A stretch of DNA of 64,000 nt from Collybia mongolica (Eukaryota > Basidiomycota > Agaricomycetes > Agaricales > Clitocybaceae), in assembly GCA_013420905.1 (NCBI GenBank), contig JAAXNY010000001.1, forward strand, positions 5,084,001 to 5,148,000, read 5' to 3'. Under the pieces are notes generated by a model. It was given only the letters and a program-made list of their open reading frames with translations, had not been told where the DNA came from and did not search any database. This document shows, in pieces, positions 34,843 to 45,800 of the stretch. The first letter of the stretch is position 1, and each line of letters begins with the position of its first letter. The position numbers were made by a program, and so were the translations under genes.

Positions 34843-36948
34843 ATGCCTGCAAATCGGAACAGTATTTCCTCCCAAGGCCCCACGACGAGTATTGACCATC
34901 ATAACTCAGGATCCAAACCTCTTCCCCAGCGCCAGGACGATGAGGGCATTGGAAGATCAGGAGGAGTCTCCTATGAGCAAACGACACCAACTATGCCTCC
35001 AATTGAAGGAGGCCAATACCTTATCGAGAAGTATGGAGGTGGGCCTGCGATCCCTGCCGTTCCGATGGGTGTGGATGAGAGGCGTTTTGACCAAGAACGG
35101 AGCAGATCACCACCGTACTCGTTAACATCGATGGCCTCCGAAAAGCCATCACCAAAGACCCGCCGCTCTCTTGGATCGCGCATCTTTGTAGATTCCTGGA
35201 TCTGGGAGTTTGTGGGCTGGTTACTGAGTGCTGCATGCGTAGCCGCAATCGTTGTCATCCTTGATACCTATAATGGACGTCCAATACCTCAGTGGAGTTC
35301 GGGCATTACGCTGAACGCATTGATCTCCGTCTTTACGTCGATTGCTAAGATTGCATTACTGTTCCCCATCGCTCAGAGTATAGGACAGTTGAAATGGGTG
35401 TGGTTTGCCACAGAGACCAGGGACATTGGAGACTTTGAGGTGTTTGATGGCGCATCGAAGGGCGTAGGGGGTAGCATCCAGCTTCTCAGCAAACCCAAAG
35501 GGCGGTCAGTCTCGTTTTACTATCAATATGGGGAGAATCTCATATGACGTAGACATTGGGCATCACTGGGAACGTTTGTTATGATTGCATCAACCATGTT
35601 AGAACCGTTCACACAACAGATCATATCCTTTCCCCAAAAATTAAGCCCCTTTCCGGGTACAGCAACCACGGCATCTATTGCATATAGCCATCATTTCACC
35701 ACTGGTATCCCCTCCTCATTCGGAAGAATCGGGGGTATGTGATAGGCCATACTCGAAGATATCCTCTTGTTAACAGAAATTGCAGGAACTAACCGGATTG
35801 AAACCACTGGGCACTTGGATGCTTCCATGATCCTCTCCATCCATTCCGCTGTTTTCCATCCCGCAAATGTCTCCGTCGATCCCTTAGAGCCTGAATGCAG
35901 CACCGGCAACTGTACCTTCCCTGAATTCCTTTCTATCGGTGTCTGTTCGAAAGGTGCTGATGTAACCCATCTCCTTGGGCAGAACTGCGATGCATCCGCA
36001 ATTCCAAGCACCAACCATTGCGATCTCACACTGCCAAATGGCATGTCCTTTGGGTTCGAGGGAGCCACACTCAATATTTCTGCAAACAATTTCGCCACCC
36101 TCGCTTTCTCCAACATAACCAACCCAGTTGCTAATATATTCGTCATGTACTATGAAAATGACACGGACTCCACGGTTAAAGCTGCTGAGTTTGTCTTTGA
36201 GTACTGTGTCAAGCGTTACCACATAGTTGTCTCCAATGGGCATGCGCAGACAGCCGATCTTGCCACTTATACAGACTATACAACGGGCCATTGGGACTCC
36301 ACCCTCAGACTCAACTCTTCCACTCTCGTCTTCACTGTGCCCGATATACCCATCACATTCAACGTCACCAAGCTCCCGCAGTCGGGCATGACCGAGTTCA
36401 TGCGACAATTCTTCGTGGGAGGGGTCCGGAGTCCGAGCAATGGCCCCGCCATTCCCATCTCCGGGGTGGGCATCACGTCGTTCGACATCGCAGGCCCATT
36501 CAGCAGAGCTATCAAGTATAGCCCCTCCAACCAGGCTGGTATGCAGCGCCTGATGGACAACATCGCGATGAGCATCACGAACAACATCCGCAGCCAGAAC
36601 GACAACGCAGCAGGGGTACCGCAACGGGGAATCGCATATGCGTTGGTGACATTTGTGCGTGTTGATTGGCCGTGGATCAGCATGCTGGCCATGGTAGTGT
36701 TGCTGGTGCTGGTATTGTTGGTCAGTACAATCATACAGAGTTGGCGTGCAGAGACGAAACTGTGGAAGAGTAGTAGTTTGGCGGTTTTAAGGGCAGGAAC
36801 GGCGGCGGATGAGGGGCTGAGGATGGAATGGGGGGCTGGCAGGATGGGGAGGCTGGATGAGCTGCAGTTGGAGGGAAGAGGGTTGGGGATTAGATTGGTA
36901 AACGAAACTGGGATTGAAGGAGCAGGATGGAGGTTGGTCAAGGGGTAA
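34843..36948 (+). CDS. DUF3176-family integral membrane protein
   Basis: Three exons (34843-35504, 35553-35734, 35777-36948; introns of 48 and 42 bp) give about 670 residues. The N-terminal 100 residues are polar and proline/serine-rich. Then come four membrane segments: WEFVGWLLSAACVAAIVVIL, ITLNALISVFTSIAKIALL, one in exon 2 (TFVMIASTMLEPF) and a C-terminal one (ISMLAMVVLLVLVLLVST). Between segments 3 and 4 lies a large loop of about 300 residues with many NxS/T sites and spaced cysteines (ECSTGNCTFPEF), likely extracellular. The motif TLNALIS...KIALL...QLKWVWF is the DUF3176 core. The family is common in fungi and has no known function. No lesion. Confidence 0.88.
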
Positions 36949-37379
36949 CTTGTGGGACGACGTCCAAACGGCTGATATATTTTGGGTCATTGTATTTATA
37001 TCTATGTGGTACAAACCATGGAGAAATTATGTAGTACTTTGGGATGATATGTGTACAGTAGGATGTGGTGTAAGGGGAATGCCCAATTCCGCACACATGG
37101 CTCCGACTTCACACATTGGACATTGGCATTGGCATTGGTATCATGATCAGACATTGGTGTCATAATCAGCATTGGACATTGGCATTGGCACTTGCACTTG
37201 CATGTCAGTACTCACACTTGCACATCAGATTCCAGTTGGAGTATGTCAGCTTCCCATTGGAGCACATTGGTTTGCTTGTAGATAGTGTACACTATGACCC
37301 TGAGCCATGCAGCAATGATGGGACTCCATGGCTATTGTTTAGAATAGGTACATAGGATAGAGACCCCTGGCAGAGGATC
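36949..37379. other. Low-complexity CATTGG/CTTGCA-rich stretch, possible LTR start
   Basis: From 37100 to 37270 the sequence is built of short repeats of CATTGG and CACTTG. It includes TGTCATAATCAG, which resembles the start of LTRs of basidiomycete gypsy elements, and it leads into a gypsy 5' region. I cannot define LTR borders. Confidence 0.35.
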
Positions 37380-37666
37380 CTCAGAGTATTCTCTTTGGAT
37401 TCCTCTGCTAGGTAAGTAGATAGCCTGTTACCTGACTTCATAAATATAACTTTGGATTCCTCTGCTAAATCACACATCAGCCAACTTGGGGTTAGTGTGG
37501 CATGACATAGGGTTGCCCTTACAGTAGAATACTCTCACCATTGGAGACCATACCCACACACCATGTCTATTACAGACATATTCAAAACCAATAAGTGAAT
37601 TGGAACACTTCATTGCACCTGCAATTCCAGCACACAGACTACCCTCTCCACCCAACAATGTAGTAC
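37380..37666 (+). mobile_element. Ty3/gypsy remnant copy 1, 5' part
   Basis: This stretch matches 45801-46040 in order (TATAACTTTGGAT, TTAGTGTGGCATGACATAG, CTTACAGTAGAATACTC), the leader upstream of a gag relic. The copy is cut by the hAT at 37667 and resumes at 42895, then again at 43898 with gag. Confidence 0.6.
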
Positions 37667-37877
37667 TAGGGCTGCGCACCATACCGTATTGGCTTACGGC
37701 CATATATTGATGGCTTGCTTACGGTATAAAATCGACCATCACCCATACCATAAAGTTAAACCAAAAATTTTGATGGTATGGTACGGGGGTTTATATGGCC
37801 AAAAACGGCGGTACGGTACATATTCATACTGAACACATTGTCAATATCTATTGATCTGTGCTACTTTGAGACCACAT

Positions 37878-40800
37878 TTAAAGGACTTTGTCAATAGTCA
37901 CACAAGAGAGCCTCAGGCACTGCTTGACCAACATCAATGTGTGAATAGTCTCTGGCTGGAGACTCACATGTCGCAGAGAAATCGTATCATGGCCACCAGA
38001 AAATATTTGCTCAACTGCAACAGCAGAGCCTGGCAAGGAGCTATATGAGCATTTGACGCAGGGTAGGAAGTCGAAAAAGTATACTTACCAGGAATCAAGA
38101 ACAAATCACATGCAAGACAGAAAAGGGCAGGAAACTGGGCTTGTTGACCTACCCACCACTGGAGAGGTTTACAGGTTTCAAAGTCTTCATGGGGCAACTT
38201 GGAATACTCCTCAAGTTTGTCACGCAAACAGTGATCCTTCTTCTTGTACCTCAAGGTGAAGTTGACCTTTGAGGGAGAATTGTCAGTAGCAGCTTGAATG
38301 TGGGTGTCAGCAGCTCTGTTAAGGGAATGGGCATGGCTGGCATAGTGCTTGTTGAAGTGTGCATGAAGCAGATCTTTTGCAGACTCTAGATATGCAAGGA
38401 GGTCAGGATCGTCAGCATAATCCTGCAGGACTCCTTTGTAGGATATGCGGGGGTCAAGGACTGAAAAAAAATACCATTGTGAGAAGGTTTCCTATATCAA
38501 AAGAGCCGAGAACATACAGGCTGCCTAGGTATAGAATGGCGACTGGTCAAACTTGTAATAATAATTGCTAAGCTTTCAGTGTGCCTCAAGAAGGCCTGCC
38601 TTGATCCTCGGCGATGTTGACATTGGGAGATCATGATATATTTGTTGAACATGCTCCTGAAGGCCCTGGAAGATCATGTGAGTTGTTGAAAGCATGGGCT
38701 GCTTGGACATCAACATCTGTGTTGTGGCTGAGTGAAATGCCCCAAGCCAGTCTGCAACTTGAGTAATCACAACCCACTCATCTTCAGCCAGTTCGAGGAC
38801 TCGAAGGTCTCAATTACGCCCAACAAAATCATCAATTTCATTTTGATATTCTAAAGCTTGACCTGTATTCTAAAGTAGTAGCAAGATTGGGGTGATATAC
38901 GAGCTAAAATACTCACGCATCATTTGGTGTGTTGATGACCACCATGTCTTGACATCGAGGATCAACATGAGAGGCCATTGAGGACCATTTGCATCAAATT
39001 TGCAATGTTGTGATGATACAACCTGATTGAGCCAGCTTTGCTTGCGTTGGGGGCTTGATCATATGGCATGGATTATTTTTCGAAGCTGTGTAGAACAATG
39101 TTAGCAGATCATGTGGTACAGAACTGATTGCACCTACCTTTTCAACAGCAGAAAGAATGCTACTTGAATGGTCTATCTCAAGTGTAACCTCATCTTGTTC
39201 ATCTTTGTCATCTTTTCCTACAGCATTGTCATCAAATGCATGGCTCAGTGGTGCAGTAACAGAGTCTTGATAGTTTCCACTGCAAGACATCACCTTCTTA
39301 CGTTCAACAGTAGATATAGCCCTGATACCTTCGAGGAACTGGGCAATTATTAGGAAATCACATTGCAACAAGAAAAAGGCACATTAGATATTTACTTTGA
39401 GCGCTGCAAGATGAACAGTGTGCGGCATGCAATGGAGACAGATCCAATCACCATTCAATGAGATACCTTGGCACTTGGCACATTCTACAATCCCGTCTAT
39501 GAGCGTATCATTGTTTGACACATTGTCTGTCATAAACGCCATGATCTGCAGACAAAGCACATTCAGCACAGCACGAGGTCTAAGCAGATTGTGACATACC
39601 TGATTTTCTATTCCAAAGTGTGTCAACATTTCCCAGGTTGCTTCTGCCATATTGGCCCCAGAATGTTCACACTCAAGCTCATGGAAATCAATAAGAAGTT
39701 CTTCTGAAGTTTTTTCATGCCGTTAGCCTCTGATTTTTGTGTCAAATAATTTAATAACCCACCAAGTTGCCCAGAATTAGTGACATAATGTGCGACAATA
39801 GCCATGAATGCATAACTGTTACTCGAGGTCCATGCATCAAGAGAGATACTGATTTTTCCCTCAACATTTGTCTGGAAGGGCAATGAGGGTTGTTCCAAGA
39901 TATGGGCAGAGTTTACGAACCTTGAACATCTGCTTGGTTGCCTTGACGGTATCCTTTCCCATGGTCATGATCCGCCTTTTGATTGAATCTTGATGAGGGA
40001 TCTTAAGGTTTGGTGATGGGTGGTGTGTGTACATCAGCAAATCACAGAACTCAGGCTCATCGACTGTGTAAAAGGGCTGGTCAGTTGTGACAACCCACTT
40101 TGCCAACAGGTCCTTGAACTTTTCCTGGTTCCATGGACCCTTTGAAATGTCAGCTTCACAATAGATGTAGAAAAAATGTGCCACTTACTGCAGCGGCTTC
40201 CACCTGCTTCTCAAACGCACTTTGGATTGTTGTATTTGCAGATTCCAGCTTGCAAAGAACTCGGACATTGCTCCTGGATCAAGTACCTTTTTCCCTGATG
40301 CGATTGCAATTGCCTCTGCAGTGATTTGGTCAGGTGAGTGCTCCTTCATTGCCAGATAAAGGCGATGCATTGGTGCCAATACAGACCTCAAATTACTAAT
40401 CAAACCTATGAAAAGTAGTGAGTGGCCGTGACCCTAAGGAGATTCAGATTACGGTTAACTCACTGTTTAGAGAATACTTCATTTTCTTTGTAATGGTCAG
40501 TATCTTTATGTTTCCGTGTAGGCACTTGTAATGCCTGTCACCAGGATTGCCGACTTCCCCATTTGAGTTCTGTTCAACATTCTCATAGAAGAGGTAGATC
40601 GGGTTGTGCATAATCTATGGTTAGACATGTTGCAATCAATCAAAGAGAATCCAATCAAAAACGCACAGTTGTTTTTTTGGCTTTATCAAGCACATCCTTG
40701 TTGCTGCTATTGTCGTGGGGCTCCTTGTTGCCACTATCAGTATTGCCAACATCTTCACTTTCCAGAAGCGCCTCGCCCCACAGCAGGGATGGTCTTGGAT

Positions 40801-41460
40801 GGAAGGATATTGGCAACCTATAGCCAGATGCGCAGCCTGCGTCAGGACGAAAATAACAAACCAAGAAGATCCATACCTCAGCGTTAGATGGGAGCATATC
40901 ATCAGAGTCACTCTCAGAAGTCAATGTCACCCCAGAACCTAGAGGTGGTAAGCCTTCATAGTTGTCATTGTCTACATCCGAAAAGCCTGCAGTATCTACT
41001 GTATCAGCCTGCTGCTTCTTGGCCTGGTAAGGTTTTCGAGGTAGATGTGCCGCAAGGCGTTTGATGGGCTTTCCATGCTTGTCAACCTTCTCAAGTTCAA
41101 GAGCTTCAGCCATTTTCTTGCCCCGTCCAGCATGCTGAATATGACCTGAGTCCATTGTTAATACAGCAAGGAAATGGAAATACAAGACCACATACCTGAC
41201 CCCACAGCCAAATGTTGAGTTGTTCCATTGGTAGGTGCACGGGATGGGAGAGGCTCGTCATTGCCTTCGGAGTGATACCAGGGAAAGTCGTCTGCTGATG
41301 CCAGTTTAGAATGAGCTTGCATGATGGGGATGTGATGGTAGCCTGAGGATGTGTATGTGAGGCTCCTTTTATCTTCGAACACAGGTGGCATGAATTGGCC
41401 GAGATGATTGGCTTGGTCAGGTGGTGTCTTCAATGGCTGGGGCTTGTGACCAACCACCAT
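37878..41460 (-). pseudogene. hAT-family transposase with several nonsense codons
   Basis: Minus-strand exons from the ATG at 41460 to the TAA at 37878. Recognisable parts: a zinc-binding-like segment HYKCLHGNIKILTITKKM, the first catalytic block ISISLDAWTSSN with VAHYV, MTDNVSNNDTLIDG followed by CLHCMPHTVHLAALK, VKTWWSSTHQMM, LDPRISYKGVL, and the C-terminal hAT dimerisation motif SAVAVEQIFSGGHDTIS...PETIHTLMLVKQ. Stops interrupt it at 38810-38812 (TGA), 38576-38578 (TGA) and 38525-38527 (TAG); the first and last fit C-to-T changes from CGA and TGG. Not functional as read, though it once catalysed cut-and-paste transposition. Confidence 0.8.
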
Positions 41461-41712
41461 AAGTGTCTGAATGAGCGAAGGTCAAGTCTTGTTCATATGA
41501 TACGAGTGCACAGTCGCAAAACTAAAACCATCATTGTTAGACTGCTGGAAATAGAGAAGAAATGTCAACTGATGTTGCAGGAAATAAAGCAAAGCTATCA
41601 TGAGGCTCTAAATATCTAAATGAAGGTCTTGTGAGCTGATCCAGAGGTGAGAGGTGACCAAACACACGGAAGCCACAGCCTTAGATTTCAGTCATGTTGA
41701 TAGTGATATGTT

Positions 41713-42670
41713 GCAGCGCTTCTTGATCTTTTACCACCACCATCCGACTGTGGGAATTCGTCCCTCCTGCACTAGGTCGTCCCTAAACTACCTAACACCT
41801 CATCCCTAATCAACATCGCCTTTCATCAGACCACTCTTTCGGCCTGGGCCACCATCCTTTTATACCATATCCAAATTTTTAACTTATCAGAGCTGATCCT
41901 GACTATCTGCAGGGTCATCTCATCTTGCCTGTACTGGGGGCTTCACTAATCCATTCACATCCACCTCATCAACTACCAGGCCACATGAGGACACCACAAC
42001 TCTAGTACTCTGCTTCGCGCAGATCCTTAGGGAGCGTCACTGCCAACATTCTCGACAATTTATTTGTACTCGCTTAACCACTACACCCAAATACAAAAGG
42101 AGGAAGGGGTCTGGCCCCCAATCAGCTACTGTCCCTGCACAGAGCACACCTCTTGGGGAGAATGCCAGTTTATCGGCCAATGGTGGGATTTGGCGGCCTC
42201 ATTTTGAGGGGAGTCATTGCTTTGGGAGAGCGGTGTGGAACAGGGGGGAAAGTAATAGGGGGGATTCAGGAGAGGGGGAGCAGGTTTGAGGTATGGGTCA
42301 TTCATTTAGTTTGGACATTTATCTTCGACACTGGGGGGGAGTAATGGGTTTCCAGGGCGCCCTGAAAATACCAGGGGGGGAGTGGAACGGGGTACCAACA
42401 TGAAGGGAGGGGACCATGCCCTGACAAGCGAAGGCAAACCTTTAAGGCATTGGGAGGTTCAGACATGGTACAGTACAATACCGTTGGACTGCAGGTATCC
42501 TCAGTCTAGACCAGTAATATGACCTGGAGAGCAACTTAGTGTACAGCTCCACCCTGATGGCTCATTACAGATTACTTAGTGGTAATAGGTGTCTATGCCC
42601 ACATGTAGCTGGGTCAAACCCACATGCACTTAATATTATTATATGATCAAAAAAAAAAAAAAAAAAAAAA
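41713..42670 (+). mobile_element. Non-coding poly-A retroposon, copy A (958 bp)
   Basis: Starts GCAGCGCTTCTTGATC, ends in a run of about 22 A, and is flanked by a perfect 14-bp duplication GATAGTGATATGTT (41699-41712 and 42671-42684). The empty-site sequence is visible in the hAT copy at 7540-7565. No credible open frame. The tail and variable-length duplication indicate target-primed reverse transcription by a LINE. Confidence 0.88.
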
Positions 42671-42919
42671 GATAGTGATATGTTGAAATTGGTCATGTTG
42701 AGTGGTCACATGATCACATGTGAATGCAAACCATCGACGGCCATTTCCACCCATTATCCTATGGCTAGATATGGTATACGGCCCGTATCCTGTACAGCCA
42801 TTTGACCTACATCTTTTGCCCCAACGGTACAGTATCAGGACCCATACAATTACGGCCGTACAGCCGTCATGTACAGTTATGGTGTGCAGCCCTACAATGT
42901 ACCAATCAACTGACATATC

Positions 42920-43880
42920 TTTTTTTTTTTTTTTTTTTTTTTGGTTCATATAATAATATTAAGTGCATGTGGGTTTGACCCAGCTACATGTGGGCATAAA
43001 TACCTATTACCACTAAGTAATCTGTAATGAGCCATCAGGGTGGAGCTGTACACTAAGTTGCTCTCCAGGTCATATTACTGGTCTAGACTGAGGATACCTG
43101 CAGTCCAATGGTATTGTACTGTACCATGTCTGAACCTCCCAACACCTTAAAGGTTTGCCTTTGCTTGTTGGGGCATGGTCCCCTCCCTTCACGTTGTTAC
43201 CCCATTCCACTCCCCCCCTGGTATTTTCAGGTCACCCTGGAAACCCATTACTCCCCCCCAGTGTCAAAGATAAATGTCCAAACTAAATGAACGACCCATA
43301 CCTCAAACCTGCTCCCCCTCTCCTGAGTCCCCCTATTACTTGCCCCCCTGTTCCACACCACTCTCCCAAAGCAATGACCCCCCTCAAAAATGAGGCTGCC
43401 AAATCCCACCATTGGACAATAACCTGGCATTCTCCCCAAGAGGTGTGCTCTGTGCAGGGACAGTAGCTGATCGGGGGCCAGACCCCTTCCTCCTTTTGTA
43501 TTTGGGTGTAGTGGTTAAGCAAGTACGAAAAAAATTTGTCGAAAATGTTGGCAGTGACACTCCCTAAGGATCTGCACAAAGCAGAGTACAAGAGTTGTGG
43601 TGTCCTCGTGTGGCCTGGTAGTTGATAAGGTGGATATGAACGGATTAGTGAAGCCCCCAGTACAGGCAAGATGAGATGACCCTGCAGATAGTCAGGATCA
43701 GCTCTGATAAGTTAAAAATTTGGATATGGTGTAAAAGGATAGTGGCCCAGGCCGAAAGAGTGGTCTGATGAAAGGCGATCTCGATTAGGGATGAGGTGTT
43801 AGGTAGTTTAGGGACAACCTAGTGCAGGAGGGATGAATTCCCATGGTTGGATGGTGGTGGTAAAAGATCAAGAAGCATCA
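42920..43880 (-). mobile_element. Same poly-A retroposon, copy B, inverted (961 bp)
   Basis: It begins with 23 T (poly-A of the minus strand), reads as the reverse complement of copy A, and ends ...AGATCAAGAAGCATCA. A perfect 17-bp duplication CAATCAACTGACATATC flanks it (42903-42919 and 43881-43897). It lies just outside the hAT right end, in the gypsy relic. Confidence 0.88.
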
Positions 43881-43897
43881 CAATCAACTGACATATC

Positions 43898-44190
43898 ACA
43901 ACTAGCATGAATCAAGACCATCATGTCAGATCACTAGAAAGTGACATTGAATTGCTTCAGAAAACTGTTGCCCTCCAAGAGGAATCACTTCAGAAATTGA
44001 CTGATCAACTGTCCATACTTGTATCCCAACTAAGAGTAACTAAGAATCTGCCAACTATTGTCACTCCTTTGAAAGTGGCGACACTGCAACCCATGTAACA
44101 GTTGGGCAGCCAACTAAAACCCACAACTCCAAGTGACTTCAATGGGATGCATGAGAAGGGCCATGCATTTCTGACTTCATGTGAACTATA
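43898..44190 (+). pseudogene. Ty3/gypsy gag relic, copy 1
   Basis: From the ATG at 43907 a coiled-coil N-terminus (LESDIELLQKTVALQEESL) runs to a stop near 44098, and the frame continues as DFNGMHEKGHAFLTSCELY, the start of the retrotransposon gag domain. It is cut off by the Tc1 element at 44191. Copy 2 downstream has the same order. Confidence 0.65.
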
Positions 44191-45798
44191 CAGTGGCTCA
44201 AAAAACTGCCCCAATGTTTGTACATTTTTGAAAGATCAATATGGTATGAAGTGCTGACATAAGCAGGGGACCTGGGGTAATTATGTAAGATACTATGACA
44301 TCGTGGCTTTCCAATGGACCCTGGATCATGTGATTTGGATCAAAACCCATTAAGCTATAGGCCAAACAAAATGATTACTCATTGGGGCAGTTTTTTGACC
44401 CTCTATTAATTTTCTATCTAATACTTTGTATGACCACCTTTTGCCTTTATAACTGCTTGTATCCGCCTGGGCATACTTTCTATCAGGTTTTGGCATACCT
44501 CTGGTGGAATTTCACCCCACTCTTCAGCCAATCTATCCCACAACTCATGTACTCCTTTGGGTGGTGTCGGATATTCTTTAAGACGGCGCTTGAGATGTTC
44601 CCAAAGGTGTTCTATTGGATTCATGTCAGGGGATTGGGCAGGCCAGCCAAGGACTTGAATGTTGTTGTCTTCAAACCACTGTGTGGCCAGTCCAGATGTG
44701 TGTTTGGGGTCGTTATCTTGCTGAAAGTAGCGCTCGCCATCCACCATTTCCAACTTCTCAAAACTTTCCTGAACTCCACTCTCCAAAATTTCACAGTATT
44801 GAACCTTGTCCATGTTCCCCTGCACCTCTATGAGCTTTCCCACTCCATTCCACCCCATACAACCCCATACCATGAGGTTTCCTCCTCCTCCATGTTTGAC
44901 AGTAGGTGATGTTGTTCTATCAGATGGTGGTTCTCCCCTTTGTTTCCAGACATAAACCTTTCCATCTGACCCAATCCTATTGATTTTGGTCTCATCTGTC
45001 CATAGAACCCTTTTCCAGTCCTCCACAGTCCAGCTTTCATGATATTTTGCAAACTGGAGATGCCGGATGCGATGGGCTCGTTTGAGAAGAGGAGCTTTCC
45101 TCTTTGTAGCAGCATAAAATTGATTTTCCTTGAGTGCATTTCTGACTGTCTGGGGTGTGACAGGATTGGGGATGATGCCATTGATGAATTGGGTAGCCTG
45201 AACTGCATTATCAAGCTTCCCTGACTTGATTTGACGAATAATTGACTGTTTGTCACGAACAGACAGCTTGGAGGGGCGGCCACCAAGGTTGTTTTCTTTG
45301 TTTCCATCCACATCTTTGCTGATCCTACTGATGGTACCCTTCCCTAGACCAGTTTTCTCCTTGATTTGATGCTGAGAATAGCCCTCATTGAGGAGAGAAA
45401 CAACAGTATTGTGCTGAGCAGTAGAAATGGCTTTCATGATGGTGGTAAGAGGTCAAGAAGATGATTGAACCAATTCCAACATGTCAAATTGATACAAATA
45501 AAGTCACATGACATTGTTTATTCTTCCCACAGTCCATAATGTTCTTGCATTGGATCATAAATGCCAGAATAATGGAAAATAAGATAAGGGTCAAAAAACT
45601 GCCCCAATAAGTAACCATTTTGTTTGGCTTATAGCTTAATGGATATTGATCCAAATCACATGATCCAGGGTCCATTGGAAAGCCACGATGTCATAGTATC
45701 TTACATAATTACCCCAGGTCCCCTGCTTATGTCAGCACTTCATACCATATTGATCTTTCAAAAATGTACAAACATTGGGGCAGTTTTTTGAGCCACTG
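44191..45798 (-). mobile_element. Tc1/mariner element, structurally intact (1608 bp)
   Basis: Starts CAGTGGCTCAAAAAACTG and ends with its complement, flanked by TA on both sides (44189-44190, 45799-45800). The inverted repeats are about 210 bp and differ at only a handful of bases. Each contains the motif CAAAAAACTGCCCCAAT twice in opposite orientation, once at the outer tip and once at the inner edge. One uninterrupted transposase gene lies inside. Confidence 0.95.
44418..45437 (-). CDS. Tc1-family transposase (DD34E)
   Basis: A single 339-codon frame without introns, the normal Tc1 length. Residues 1-115 form the paired-like helix-turn-helix DNA-binding region (YSQHQIKEKTGLGKGTISRI, then GGRPSKLSVRDKQSI). 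The catalytic triad is WTDETK, QQDNDPKHTS and NPIEHLWEHLK; 34 residues lie between the second Asp and the Glu. The motif GGGGNLMVWGCMG is typical of the family. It performs cut-and-paste transposition into TA. No lesion seen, so it may still be active. Confidence 0.95.
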   Translation of the reverse strand: MKAISTAQHNTVVSLLNEGYSQHQIKEKTGLGKGTISRISKDVDGNKENNLGGRPSKLSVRDKQSIIRQIKSGKLDNAVQATQFINGIIPNPVTPQTVRNALKENQFYAATKRKAPLLKRAHRIRHLQFAKYHESWTVEDWKRVLWTDETKINRIGSDGKVYVWKQRGEPPSDRTTSPTVKHGGGGNLMVWGCMGWNGVGKLIEVQGNMDKVQYCEILESGVQESFEKLEMVDGERYFQQDNDPKHTSGLATQWFEDNNIQVLGWPAQSPDMNPIEHLWEHLKRRLKEYPTPPKGVHELWDRLAEEWGEIPPEVCQNLIESMPRRIQAVIKAKGGHTKY

Positions 45799-45800
45799 TA

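Larger units (their letters stand above)
37667..42894 (-). mobile_element. Full-length hAT transposon (5.2 kb), inactivated
   Basis: Ends TAGGGCTGCGCACC / GGTGTGCAGCCCTA. Flanks are CAATGTAGTAC on the left and CAATGTAC on the right, an 8-bp duplication disturbed by 3 extra bases. It carries a hAT transposase gene on the minus strand and has itself been hit by a poly-A retroposon (41713-42670). It sits inside a gypsy relic. The 671-bp element at 7092 derives from this family. Confidence 0.82.

Noticed and set aside
35884..36624. 246-codon open frame on the minus strand
   Set aside because: Also an antisense shadow of the DUF3176 gene.
36276..36941. 221-codon open frame on the minus strand
   Set aside because: It is the antisense of the DUF3176 coding exon and has no family features.
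37100..37270. CATTGG-rich repeats considered as a CRISPR-like or minisatellite array
   Set aside because: Units are irregular, there are no spacers of constant size, and the host is a eukaryote; more likely LTR low complexity.
40655..41191. 178-codon minus frame taken as a separate gene
   Set aside because: It is an internal read-through of hAT transposase exons and an intron, not its own gene.
42153..42344. 63-codon glycine-rich frame in the poly-A retroposon, mirrored in copy B
   Set aside because: The two copies do not preserve the frame as a protein would; the retroposon looks non-coding.
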